Positions 10,064 through 17,145 of a stretch of DNA of 64,000 nucleotides are shown piece by piece; within the stretch, counting starts at the first letter, position 1; each line of letters opens with the position of its first letter. The stretch is from Stieleria neptunia (GTDB taxonomy: Bacteria > Planctomycetota > Planctomycetia > Pirellulales > Pirellulaceae). The stretch is from positions 3,968,001-4,032,000 of the forward strand of contig NZ_CP037423.1 of assembly GCF_007754155.1 (NCBI RefSeq), in the 5' to 3' direction. The notes beneath the pieces are model-generated. The model was given only the letters and a program-made list of their open reading frames with translations, was not told the DNA's origin and did no database searches. A program made the position numbers and the translations under genes.

Positions 10064-10789
10064 ATGAGCCAGCCCAATTCGAAGGAAATCAACCCACTGG
10101 TCGAAACGGAAGAGCGGGGCGGGCCGGGGGAGGGGCTTCGTTACGCGAGCGATCCCAGTCCGGACCAGGCCCCCGAATTCCCCACGTTGGAGCTGACCAA
10201 ACCGGACCTAGCCGAGGACTACGAAGGCCGCTGTCGGCAGGCCCTCCTTTTGGCGGAAGAGGCCTTCGCGGCGACCGGCAGTTGGGTGGTTTTCTTTCGC
10301 GAAATCCTCGGCATCGGCGGCGTGGTCAAGCAGTTGTTTTCCGATCAAGATGAGTTCAAGCGCTTCGTCGCCGGGCCTGAGTTTGCCACCCTGCATGAGA
10401 TGCTTGCGGCGATCCGCAGCCAAGATCAGTCGAAGTCGGATGCCGCCGAGCCCGAGCGGATGATCACCATCCGGATCCCACGGTCGCTGCACGAGTCGTT
10501 GCAAGAGGAGTCCAAGGCTTGTGGGTTGAGCATCAACAAGCTGTCGATCAGCAAGTTGCTGTTGCCGGCCAATCCGCGTTTTGTCCCCGAGCAGCAGGGG
10601 AGGCGACGGGGGCGTCGGCCGGGGCCGCAAGGTCGACGGTCGAAGGCGTCAGCCCCGGATGCCTCCCAGCAGGCGGACCGTTCCGACACGTCGGTGTCCC
10701 CCCTGTCCGAGCCCCGGATTTTGGAAGGACGCCGCGCCGTCCACAGTTGGGCCGACCGCTCCCCCCAGGGTTCGCTCGGCCAGCGCTGA
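10064..10789 (+). CDS. Ribbon-helix-helix (HicB/Arc-like) DNA-binding protein
   Basis: 241 aa from ATG at 10064 (MSQPNSKEI), with AAAGGA 11 nt upstream; the longer open frame begins in spacer. Residues about 50-125 are helical and acidic (YEGRCRQALLLAEEAF, FFREILGIGGVVKQLF). Residues about 131-165, MITIRIPRSLHESLQEES followed by GLSINKLSISKLLLP, fit the beta-strand/helix/helix ribbon-helix-helix fold of the Arc/MetJ/HicB group, with the strand ITIRIP as DNA reader. The last 75 residues are Arg/Gly/Pro/Ser-rich and look disordered. No toxin-like partner is adjacent, so an orphan regulator is more likely than a toxin-antitoxin pair. Confidence 0.75.
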   Translation: MSQPNSKEINPLVETEERGGPGEGLRYASDPSPDQAPEFPTLELTKPDLAEDYEGRCRQALLLAEEAFAATGSWVVFFREILGIGGVVKQLFSDQDEFKRFVAGPEFATLHEMLAAIRSQDQSKSDAAEPERMITIRIPRSLHESLQEESKACGLSINKLSISKLLLPANPRFVPEQQGRRRGRRPGPQGRRSKASAPDASQQADRSDTSVSPLSEPRILEGRRAVHSWADRSPQGSLGQR

Positions 10790-10854
10790 TGTCTCTGGCG
10801 TCGCTCCTTCCTTCCAGTCGCGGCAAACATCGCCGCGGCTTTCGGCGCCGGGAG

Positions 10855-11001
10855 CTGAAACCTGAAACCTGAAACCTGAAACCTGAAACCTGAAACCTGA
10901 AACCTGGAACCTGGAACCTGGAACCTGGAACCTGGAACCTGGAACCTGGAACCTGGAACCTGGAACCTGGAACCTGGAACCTGGAACCTGGAACCTGGAA
11001 C
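10855..11001. repeat. 21-copy heptamer tandem repeat (7 x CTGAAAC, then 14 x CTGGAAC)
   Basis: Exactly 147 bp of uninterrupted 7-bp units. The first seven copies are CTGAAAC and the next fourteen CTGGAAC, a single-base switch that stays homogeneous on each side. It gives repetitive open frames (FQVPGSR) on the minus strand that are artefacts. It is too regular to carry spacers, so it is not CRISPR. A slippage-prone minisatellite is likely. Confidence 0.97.
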
Positions 11002-11072
11002 CGCCCTGTCTGGTGCCTTGGGAGCCACACGCGGCGAGTATGTTCGCTACAATCTCGCCACTCCCCGTGCTG

Positions 11073-11205
11073 CAACGCTGTGAAGCATTTTTTAGCGGTA
11101 GGGCGCGAGCCCTCCGGTGTTTGGGCAAAGATGCGCAAGCCGGAGCGCTCGCGCCCTGCCGCTAACACCTTATGAACCACGGGGAGATAATGCTTCACAG
11201 CGTTA
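11073..11205. mobile_element. MITE-like palindromic element with 9-bp direct repeats
   Basis: A perfect 16-bp terminal inverted repeat (AACGCTGTGAAGCATT at 11074-11089 and its complement at 11189-11204) encloses a family-A palindrome (11092-11166, TTAGCGG...CCGCTAAC). The 9-bp word CCCGTGCTG lies directly outside each end (11064-11072 and 11206-11214), as expected of a target-site duplication. It has no coding capacity, so it would need a transposase supplied in trans. Confidence 0.75.
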
Positions 11206-11247
11206 CCCGTGCTGGTCCCGCTCCTCTCTTCGCTGGCAATCCGTCGT

Positions 11248-12549
11248 ATGCCGATCCGTCTGTTCTTGATCTTGGGCGCCTTTCTGGTTTCGGTTTTGAT
11301 GTGGGTGGACCGGGCGTGCATTTCGGCGGCCAAGGATGACATGGCGAGCGATCTGGGGTTTTCGGATCAGCAAATGGGGTGGGTGATGGCGGCGTTTTCG
11401 CTCGGTTACGCACTGTTCCAGGTCCCCAGCGGCAAGCTGGCCGACCGATTCGGGCCACGGGTCGTGATGACGGTCGTCTGCCTGTGTTGGTCGTGCTTCA
11501 CGGCGCTGACCGGTGTGGTCCGCGGGCTCTACGCGATGATCGGGTTGCGTTTTCTGTTCGGGCTTGGCGAGGCCGGCGGCTATCCGACGTTGGCGCGGGC
11601 GTTCACGAACTGGTTGCCGATGAATGAACGCGGGATCACCAATTCGATCAGCTTTTCCGGCGGTCGGCTGGGGGCGGCGCTGGCGATGCCCGGCGTGGTT
11701 TGGTTGATCGGGGCGCTGGGCGGTTGGCAGCAGACGTTTTGGTTTTTCGGCGCGATCGGGATCGGGTTCGCCGTCGTCTGGTTCGTGCTGTTTCGTGATC
11801 GGCCCGAACACCACTTTGCGGTTTCCCCGGTCGAGCGCGATTACATCATCGAGGCCCGCCGACCGCGGAAGTCGGAGTCCGAGGCTGTCAATGCGGTCGC
11901 CGACGTCCCGATCACCTTCGGCGATATGTTGCGATCGCCGAACATGCTGATGTTGATGGTCCAGTATGTCGCCCACAACTTTACGTTTTTCTTCACCGTG
12001 ACCTGGTTCTTTCCCTACTTGAAGGACAGTTACCAATTGACCAGCGAGCAGGCCGGTTGGTACGCGATGTCGCCGCTGTTGTGCGGCGTGTTGGGGAATT
12101 GGCTCGCCGGCTTTACCGTGGATCGTTTGTACAGCCAAGGCCGATGGCAGCTCTCCCGTCGTCTGCCCGCGGCGATCGGGTTCCTGCTGGCCGCGATCGG
12201 CATGAGTCTGTGCGTGAACATGACGACGCCGTTTTGGGCCGTCGTCTGCATGTGCATCGCGATCTTCGGCAGCGACATGATTCTCAGCCCCTCCTGGTCC
12301 ACCTGCATGGACATCGGTGGCGCCAGTGCGGGCGCGGTTTCGGGGGCGATGAACATGGTCGGCAACCTGGGGGCGTTTTTCACGGCGTTGTCGTTTCCCT
12401 ACCTGAAGGACGCACTGGGGTCGCACCAGCCGTTTTTTTATGTCGCCGCGGGATTGAATCTGTTGGCGATCTTCTTATGGTTTCGAATTCGACCGGATCG
12501 AAGCATCGCGGAAGAGCGGCTGGGGTACGAACCCGGTTCCAGTGATTGA
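11248..12549 (+). CDS. MFS transporter (anion:cation symporter-like)
   Basis: 433 aa from ATG at 11248 (MPIRLFLILGAFLVSVL). The upstream GTG in frame lies in the flanking repeat of the mobile element and is less likely. About twelve hydrophobic segments are visible. The N-terminal half carries WVDRACISAA, the MFS loop motif GKLADRFGPRVVM between helices 2 and 3, and FLFGLGEAGGYPTLAR. These are typical of the ACS subfamily that imports hexuronates, sugar acids or other organic anions with protons. It sits 297 bp upstream of a sugar-acid-like catabolic operon on the same strand, which suggests it imports that pathway's substrate (inference). Confidence 0.9.
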   Translation: MPIRLFLILGAFLVSVLMWVDRACISAAKDDMASDLGFSDQQMGWVMAAFSLGYALFQVPSGKLADRFGPRVVMTVVCLCWSCFTALTGVVRGLYAMIGLRFLFGLGEAGGYPTLARAFTNWLPMNERGITNSISFSGGRLGAALAMPGVVWLIGALGGWQQTFWFFGAIGIGFAVVWFVLFRDRPEHHFAVSPVERDYIIEARRPRKSESEAVNAVADVPITFGDMLRSPNMLMLMVQYVAHNFTFFFTVTWFFPYLKDSYQLTSEQAGWYAMSPLLCGVLGNWLAGFTVDRLYSQGRWQLSRRLPAAIGFLLAAIGMSLCVNMTTPFWAVVCMCIAIFGSDMILSPSWSTCMDIGGASAGAVSGAMNMVGNLGAFFTALSFPYLKDALGSHQPFFYVAAGLNLLAIFLWFRIRPDRSIAEERLGYEPGSSD

Positions 12550-12600
12550 TCGCGTGCCCGTCCGCTCGTGCCCAAAGCCACTCACTTTGGTTTTGAAGGT

Positions 12601-12806
12601 GTTAGCGGAACGGCGCGAGCCGTCCGGTTGCGCTTCAAAAAACACCGTGAAAGACCGGAGGGCTCGCGGGCTGTCGTTTTTGTGAGCCGCGCGCCGCGTA
12701 AGCAGCCGGGCACTGCGACGCTGCCCGAGGCCTTACGGCCAGCGGCTCACCATTGACTCAGCAGATCCCGACTCAATTGACAGCCCACTCGCGCCCTGCC
12801 GCTAAC
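12601..12806. repeat. Family-A palindromic element carrying a nested second palindrome
   Basis: The ends GTTAGCGG and CCGCTAAC are inverted. The arm carrying ACCGGAGGGCTCGCG is interrupted by a 119-bp inner palindrome (12668-12786) with ends GGGCTGTC/GACAGCCC, containing an imperfect hairpin around GTGAGCCG and CGGCTCAC. CTCGCG appears on both sides of the inner unit (12663-12668, 12788-12793), suggesting insertion of one element into another. A near-reverse-complement copy lies at 56693-56897. Confidence 0.8.
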
Positions 12807-12846
12807 AAAGAACACAGCACCACGTTTGGCAAATCGAAGGCAGCCC

Positions 12847-13893
12847 ATGAACAACGTTGACGGACCGAAATTACGAGGCGCGGTGGTCGGCGCCGGCTAC
12901 TTCAGCCAGTTTCATTTTGATTCCTGGAAGCGCATCCCCGGCGTCGAATTGGTCGCGGTTTGCGATTCCAATCCGGCGGCCGCCGAGCGGGCGGCCAAGA
13001 CGTACGGGGGCGATGCGGTGTTCACCGACCACGCGAAGATGCTGGGCGAAGTCGAGTTGGACTTCGTGGACATCGTCACGCGTCCGGACACGCACTTGAA
13101 GCTTGTCGGTGATTTTGCCGCCGCCGGTGTGGCGATCATTTGTCAAAAGCCGCTGGCGCCGACCGTCGCGGAAGCACGCAAGATTGTCGACGTGGCGTGT
13201 GCCGCCGGTATTCGATTCATGGTGCATGAAAATTTTCGATTCCAGCCCTGGTACCGTGAGATCAAAGAGCTGTTGGATAGTGGTGTGGTCGGAAAGAACG
13301 TGCACACGATCACGCAGCGCAATCGCATGGGCGACGGCTGGGGAGATGATGCTTACCTGGCACGTCAGCCGTACTTTCAGACGATGGAACAGTTTCTGAT
13401 TTTCGAAGCCGGCATTCACACGATCGACACGTTTCGCTTCCTGGCCGGCGAAATCGATCGGGTCTGGTGCATGCACCGAAAACTCAATCCGGTGATCGCC
13501 GGCGAAGACACCGCGATCGGTATCTTTCAATTTGCCCGAAGCGGTGTCGGCGTTTATGACGCCAACCGGTTCAATGAGTCGACGGCGGAGAACCCCCGCT
13601 ACACGTTCGGTGAGTTGCTGGTGGAGTGCGACGGCGGGACGATTCGATTGTACGATGACGCCCGCATCACGATCCAGCCGCTCGGACAGCCGGAGACGCC
13701 ACACCCGTATCAACCCAGTCGCCACGGGTTTGCCGGCGACTGCGTCCATCAAACGCAACTGCATTTTGTCCGCGGGTTGCGTTCCGGTGAGGCCTTCGAA
13801 ACCGATGGCCCCAGCTATTTAAAAAGCATCGCGGTCCAGGAAGCGATGTACCGCAGCGCCGAAACGATGATGTGGGAGTCACCCTCCGAATGA
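12847..13893 (+). CDS. Gfo/Idh/MocA family oxidoreductase
   Basis: 348 aa from ATG at 12847, preceded by GAAGG. The N-terminal Rossmann domain shows VVGAGYFSQFH (NAD(P) binding) and VELVAVCDSNP. CQKPLAPTV has the Lys-Pro of the family's catalytic EKP-like motif, and VHENFRFQPWYREIKELLDSG leads into the C-terminal alpha/beta sheet domain with the conserved EAGIHTIDTFRFL. It is a cytoplasmic NAD(P)-dependent dehydrogenase or epimerase of sugars or sugar acids; the exact substrate is unknown. Its stop overlaps the next start by ATGA, so the two are translationally coupled. Confidence 0.92.
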   Translation: MNNVDGPKLRGAVVGAGYFSQFHFDSWKRIPGVELVAVCDSNPAAAERAAKTYGGDAVFTDHAKMLGEVELDFVDIVTRPDTHLKLVGDFAAAGVAIICQKPLAPTVAEARKIVDVACAAGIRFMVHENFRFQPWYREIKELLDSGVVGKNVHTITQRNRMGDGWGDDAYLARQPYFQTMEQFLIFEAGIHTIDTFRFLAGEIDRVWCMHRKLNPVIAGEDTAIGIFQFARSGVGVYDANRFNESTAENPRYTFGELLVECDGGTIRLYDDARITIQPLGQPETPHPYQPSRHGFAGDCVHQTQLHFVRGLRSGEAFETDGPSYLKSIAVQEAMYRSAETMMWESPSE

Positions 13894-14531
13894 GAATCCT
13901 TGATTTGACGTTGCGATTGGAAAAAGGGATGCGCGGCGTCGACTATGAAACCAAGTACACGGTCGCCAACGACGGTTGGAACGCGCGGACGTTGCATCTG
14001 TATTCGCACTGTGGAACCCACATGGATTCGCCGTATCACTTTGAGGCGGGCGAGCAGACGATCGACCAGATACCGATCTCGGATTGCCTCGGCAAAGCGT
14101 GGGTCGTCGCACTCGACGGCTTGGCCGACCAGACACCGATCACCGTCGAGCACCTGGGGCCGCTGGCCGACCGCGTGCAGCCCGGCGACGCGTTGTTGTT
14201 GCGGACGCTGTGGAGCCGTCATGTCGCCGATCCCGACCACTACCGCGACCACTTTCCACCGATCAGCCCCGAACTGGCCCGCTGGATGGTGGCGCGTCAG
14301 GTCCGGATGGTCGGCGTCGAACCGCCGTCGGTGGCCGATGTCAACGACTTGGCCGCGGTCACCGAGATCCATCAAATCCTGCTCGGTGCCGGCATCATCA
14401 TCGTCGAAGGGTTAACGGGGCTGGACCAGTTGACCGAGCCGACCTGCATTTTCGGAGCGATGCCGTTGAAGATCGCCGGCGGCGACGGGGCACCGTGTCG
14501 TGCGTTCGCGATTTTGGGAGCAACATGGTGA
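13890..14531 (+). CDS. Cyclase family protein (kynurenine formamidase-like)
   Basis: 213 aa. The ATG at 13890 overlaps the previous stop (ATGA). The metal-binding signature HCGTHMDSPYHF (HxGTHxDxPxHF) places it in the cyclase/kynurenine formamidase-like hydrolase family, which uses divalent metal to hydrolyse amides or lactones. ADVNDLAAVTEIHQILLGAGIIIVEGL is the usual C-terminal Glu/His region. Between a dehydrogenase and a sugar-acid kinase, a lactonase or related hydrolysis of a sugar-acid intermediate is plausible; tryptophan catabolism is not supported by the neighbours. Its stop overlaps the next start by seven bases. Confidence 0.88.
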   Translation: MRILDLTLRLEKGMRGVDYETKYTVANDGWNARTLHLYSHCGTHMDSPYHFEAGEQTIDQIPISDCLGKAWVVALDGLADQTPITVEHLGPLADRVQPGDALLLRTLWSRHVADPDHYRDHFPPISPELARWMVARQVRMVGVEPPSVADVNDLAAVTEIHQILLGAGIIIVEGLTGLDQLTEPTCIFGAMPLKIAGGDGAPCRAFAILGATW

Positions 14532-15922
14532 GTGACCTTTTAAACGATCTGCCGGCCCCGCGCCGCGAAGACCTATTGCCCAAGATTCGCCAACTCGCTG
14601 AAGCATCCGGTGCCTGTGTGGTGGTGCTGGACGACGATCCGACGGGGACACAAACGGTTTATCAGACGCCGGTGCTGACCACCTGGGACGTGGAATCGCT
14701 GGCCGGCCAACTGCGCCGCGGTGACGCGATGTTCTACGTGCTGACGAACTCCCGGGCGCTGCCCGAGCGTGAAGCCGTTGAATTGGCGCGCTGTCTCGGT
14801 CGCAACCTGCGTGAAGCGGCGGCGAGCGTCTGCAGAGACGTGACGGTGATCAGCCGGAGTGATTCCACGTTGCGAGGCCATTACCCGGCCGAAGTCGATG
14901 CGGTCGCCGCGGCGCTGGGGCATCCCGATGCGGTCCACGTCATCATGCCGTTTTTTCTGCAGGGCGGACGGTTGACGATCGGTGACACGCATTATGTGGC
15001 CGAAGGCGATTCGTTGGTGCCGGCGGCGGACACTCCGTTTGCACAAGACGCGACCTTCGGATTCCGCCACTCGAACCTACGCGACTGGGTGGTCGAAAAA
15101 ACCGGGGGTGCGGTGGAGCACTCTTCATTGCATTCGGTTTCCATCGAAGAGCTGCGCGAGGGGGACCTGCGGCAGCTCGCGACGCGGATCGCCGCCTTGC
15201 CGCCGGGGAGTGTCTTGATCGTCAACGCGGTCGACATCGCCGATGCCCGTGCCTTTGCGATGGCCGCGCGTTTGGCGGAGAGGTCGGGGGCGGAATTGAT
15301 CTACCGCACCGCGGCGAGTTTTGTCCAAGCCTATGCGGGGCTGGAGGAGAAACCGTTGCTGCGCGGTGACCAGATGATCGCCTTGGCCAACTCTGCCGGC
15401 TTGATCGTCGTCGGCTCGTACGTTCCCAAAACGACGACGCAGCTCGAGCGTTTGCTGGCCAGCGAGGATGCACCGCAGGCGGTGGTGTTGGATGTCGGCC
15501 GGCTCTTGGCCGATCGGGCGGACGAGCATTTGGCCGAGGTGATCGAGGGCGTCAACACGCGACTGGCCCAAGGGGAGGATGTCGTGCTGCACACCTCGCG
15601 CGGCTTGGTCACCGGAACCGACGGCGAGTCCAGTTTGCGCATCGGTACCGCAGTTTCTAAAGCGGTCGTGGATGTGGTCCGCGCCGTTGAGGTCCCGCTG
15701 CGTTTTTTGATCGCCAAGGGGGGCATCACGTCGAGCGATGTGGCGACCAAGGGGTTGGAAGTCAAACGCGCGATGGTGCTGGGACAGATCTTGCCCGGCA
15801 TCCCGGTCTGGAGTCTAGGAGCGGAGAGCCGTCGACCGGACTTGCCCTACGTCGTCTTCCCGGGCAACGTCGGTGGCGACGAGGCGCTGGCCGAGGCGTA
15901 CAAGAAGCTGCGCGGGCAGTGA
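14525..15922 (+). CDS. Four-carbon acid sugar kinase family protein (DUF1537)
   Basis: 465 aa from ATG at 14525 (MVSDLLNDLPAPRRED), overlapping the cyclase stop; the longer upstream frame is only the shadow of that gene. The N-terminal domain has VVVLDDDPTGTQT, the substrate-binding DDDxTG signature, and ISRSDSTLRGHYPAEV. The C-terminal nucleotide-binding domain has LIAKGGITSSDVATKGL and VVFPGNVGGDEALAEAYKKL. Family members phosphorylate tetronates or similar acid sugars, usually feeding an aldolase or epimerase. No such aldolase is in this operon, so the pathway continues elsewhere. It is the last gene of the three-gene operon and is followed at once by tandem repeats. Confidence 0.9.
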   Translation: MVSDLLNDLPAPRREDLLPKIRQLAEASGACVVVLDDDPTGTQTVYQTPVLTTWDVESLAGQLRRGDAMFYVLTNSRALPEREAVELARCLGRNLREAAASVCRDVTVISRSDSTLRGHYPAEVDAVAAALGHPDAVHVIMPFFLQGGRLTIGDTHYVAEGDSLVPAADTPFAQDATFGFRHSNLRDWVVEKTGGAVEHSSLHSVSIEELREGDLRQLATRIAALPPGSVLIVNAVDIADARAFAMAARLAERSGAELIYRTAASFVQAYAGLEEKPLLRGDQMIALANSAGLIVVGSYVPKTTTQLERLLASEDAPQAVVLDVGRLLADRADEHLAEVIEGVNTRLAQGEDVVLHTSRGLVTGTDGESSLRIGTAVSKAVVDVVRAVEVPLRFLIAKGGITSSDVATKGLEVKRAMVLGQILPGIPVWSLGAESRRPDLPYVVFPGNVGGDEALAEAYKKLRGQ

Positions 15923-15950
15923 TGGGGGCAAAACAATGGGGGGGCAGAAT

Positions 15951-16174
15951 GATGGGGTGGCAGGATGATGGGGTGGCAGGATGATGGGGTGGCAGGATGA
16001 TGGGGTGGCAGAATGATGGGGTGGCAGAATGATGGGGTGGCAGAATGATGGGGTGGCAGAATGATGGGGTGGCAGAATGATGGGGTGGCAGAATGATGGG
16101 GTGGCAGAATGATGGGGTGGCAGAATGATGGGGTGGCAGGATGATGGGGTGGCAGAATGATGGGGTGGCAGAAT
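15951..16174. repeat. 16-bp minisatellite (GATGGGGTGGCAGAAT, 14 copies)
   Basis: Fourteen units of exact 16-bp period, differing only as GCAGAAT or GCAGGAT, with degenerate units at both ends (from about 15929 and to about 16185). Because 16 is not a multiple of 3, all frames cycle, creating spurious minus-strand HSATPSFCHPIILPP frames. It starts just after the sugar kinase stop at 15922. The rest of the spacer to 16310 holds only the family-B repeat. Confidence 0.95.
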
Positions 16175-16235
16175 GACGGGCACGCGGGCTAGGTTGCAAA
16201 GGATCGAGCGGTAGATGTGTCGCGGATATGTTGGA

Positions 16236-16292
16236 GTGGGATAGGCTTCCAGCCTGTCGATGCGAAATGACGAGCCTGGAAGCCTATTCCAC
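16236..16292. repeat. Family-B palindrome (ATAGGCTTCCAGCCTGTC)
   Basis: Left arm at 16236-16258 and an imperfect complementary right arm ending at 16292, followed by ACTTATTTTCCG. This matches the arms of the element that splits the M90 gene at 62315. Confidence 0.8.
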
Positions 16293-16309
16293 TTATTTTC
16301 CGCTGATTG

Positions 16310-17044
16310 CTAACCTGCCAAGTGAGCTGCCACAACGCAGGCGGCGGTTTCGACGCGGTAGATCCGTGCGGCCAAGCCGATCTGTCGGTAGCCTGAATCG
16401 ACCGCCGTCTGAACCTCTTCGTCGCTGAACCCTCCTTCGGGACCGATCAGGACCGTGGCGGAGGTTGCTGCGTCGATCTCTGCTGCGAGCGATTGGGCTG
16501 CGAGCGATTGGGCTGCGAGCGATTGGATCGGCTTTCCGTCCGGGTGCGCGATCCAGCGAACGCCGTCGCGCGGCTCGGCGAGAAACGCTTCCATCGACGT
16601 CGGGGCATCGATCGTCATCAGGACATTCCGCTCGCACTGTTTGCTCGATTCGATCACGATCCGCCGCAATTTGGTCAACAGCGAATCGGTCGGTGGGCGT
16701 TGGGTGCGTTGGCAGACGAGCGGCGTCACGCGATGGACTCCGAGTTCGGTCAAACGCTCGATCATTTCTTTACAGCGTTCGGGTTTAGGCAGGGCGATCC
16801 CCAGATGGGTTCGGCACTTCGGCTCGCGATCGATCGCCACGGCGGCGGCGGCTTGGACGACGCAATTGCGTTTGTCGATGGAGACGATGGATGATTCCGA
16901 TTCGTGTCCGCAGCCGTCAAACAAGGTGATCACGTCACCGACTTTGGCGCGCATCACGCGGGCCGCGTGACTCGCCTCCGCGTCACTCAATGGGACCAGC
17001 CCACCGCCGGGGGCAAGGTCCGGTGCGTAATATCGACGTGTCAT
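16310..17044 (-). CDS. rsmE: 16S rRNA (uracil(1498)-N(3))-methyltransferase
   Basis: 244 aa from ATG at 17044 (MTRRYYAPDL); an in-frame ATG six codons upstream is less likely. RsmE is a SPOUT-fold methyltransferase that uses S-adenosylmethionine to methylate U1498 in the small subunit decoding region. Recognisable segments: HAARVMRAKVGDVITLFDG (PUA-like N-terminal domain), LGIALPKPERCKEMIERLTELGV, ESSKQCERN, and the trefoil-knot AdoMet site VLIGPEGGFSDEEV with ARIYRVETAACVVAAHL. An in-frame SLAAQ repeat precedes the knot. The substrate rRNA genes lie about 16 kb away. Confidence 0.95.
   Translation of the reverse strand: MTRRYYAPDLAPGGGLVPLSDAEASHAARVMRAKVGDVITLFDGCGHESESSIVSIDKRNCVVQAAAAVAIDREPKCRTHLGIALPKPERCKEMIERLTELGVHRVTPLVCQRTQRPPTDSLLTKLRRIVIESSKQCERNVLMTIDAPTSMEAFLAEPRDGVRWIAHPDGKPIQSLAAQSLAAQSLAAEIDAATSATVLIGPEGGFSDEEVQTAVDSGYRQIGLAARIYRVETAACVVAAHLAG
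16483..16526 (-). repeat. In-frame 15-bp tandem repeat inside rsmE
   Basis: Three copies of CTGCGAGCGATTGGG on the plus strand (the last lacks one base) encode three SLAAQ units in RsmE, just before the AdoMet-binding knot. Unit length is a multiple of three, so length variation keeps the frame. Confidence 0.9.
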
Positions 17045-17065
17045 ACAACAAATCGGGTGCAACGT

Positions 17066-17088
17066 GTGGGAGAGGCTTCCAGCCTGTC
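17066..17088. repeat. Family-B half element
   Basis: One arm only (GTGGGAGAGGCTTCCAGCC then TGTC), upstream of rsmE on the minus strand. No complementary arm follows; the next sequence is the unrelated double hairpin at 17098. Confidence 0.7.
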
Positions 17089-17097
17089 ATCTCAGTC

Positions 17098-17145
17098 AGT
17101 AGGGCATGCTGTGCATGCCTGATGTCACGCACGGCGTGACCTACT
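17098..17145. repeat. Double-hairpin repeat bounded by AGTAGG/CCTACT
   Basis: A 48-bp unit with inverted ends and two internal perfect hairpins: GGCATGC-TGT-GCATGCC and GTCACGC-ACG-GCGTGAC. Its right end contains the TAG stop (minus strand, 17141-17143) of the propeller protein gene. It may stabilise or terminate that transcript; there is no T-run. Confidence 0.8.

Noticed and set aside
10855..11001. Possible CRISPR array
   Set aside because: Pure 7-bp tandem units with no spacers, and no cas genes in the window.
10426..11342. Minus-strand open frames with FQVPGSR repeats
   Set aside because: They arise from the 7-bp tandem array read in three frames; no start signal or conserved domain.
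14084..14524. N-terminal extension of the acid-sugar kinase
   Set aside because: It is the alternate frame of the cyclase gene; the family N-terminus begins at the ATG at 14525.
15762..16199. Minus-strand frames with HSATPSFCHPIILPP repeats
   Set aside because: Produced by the 16-bp minisatellite; not protein-coding.
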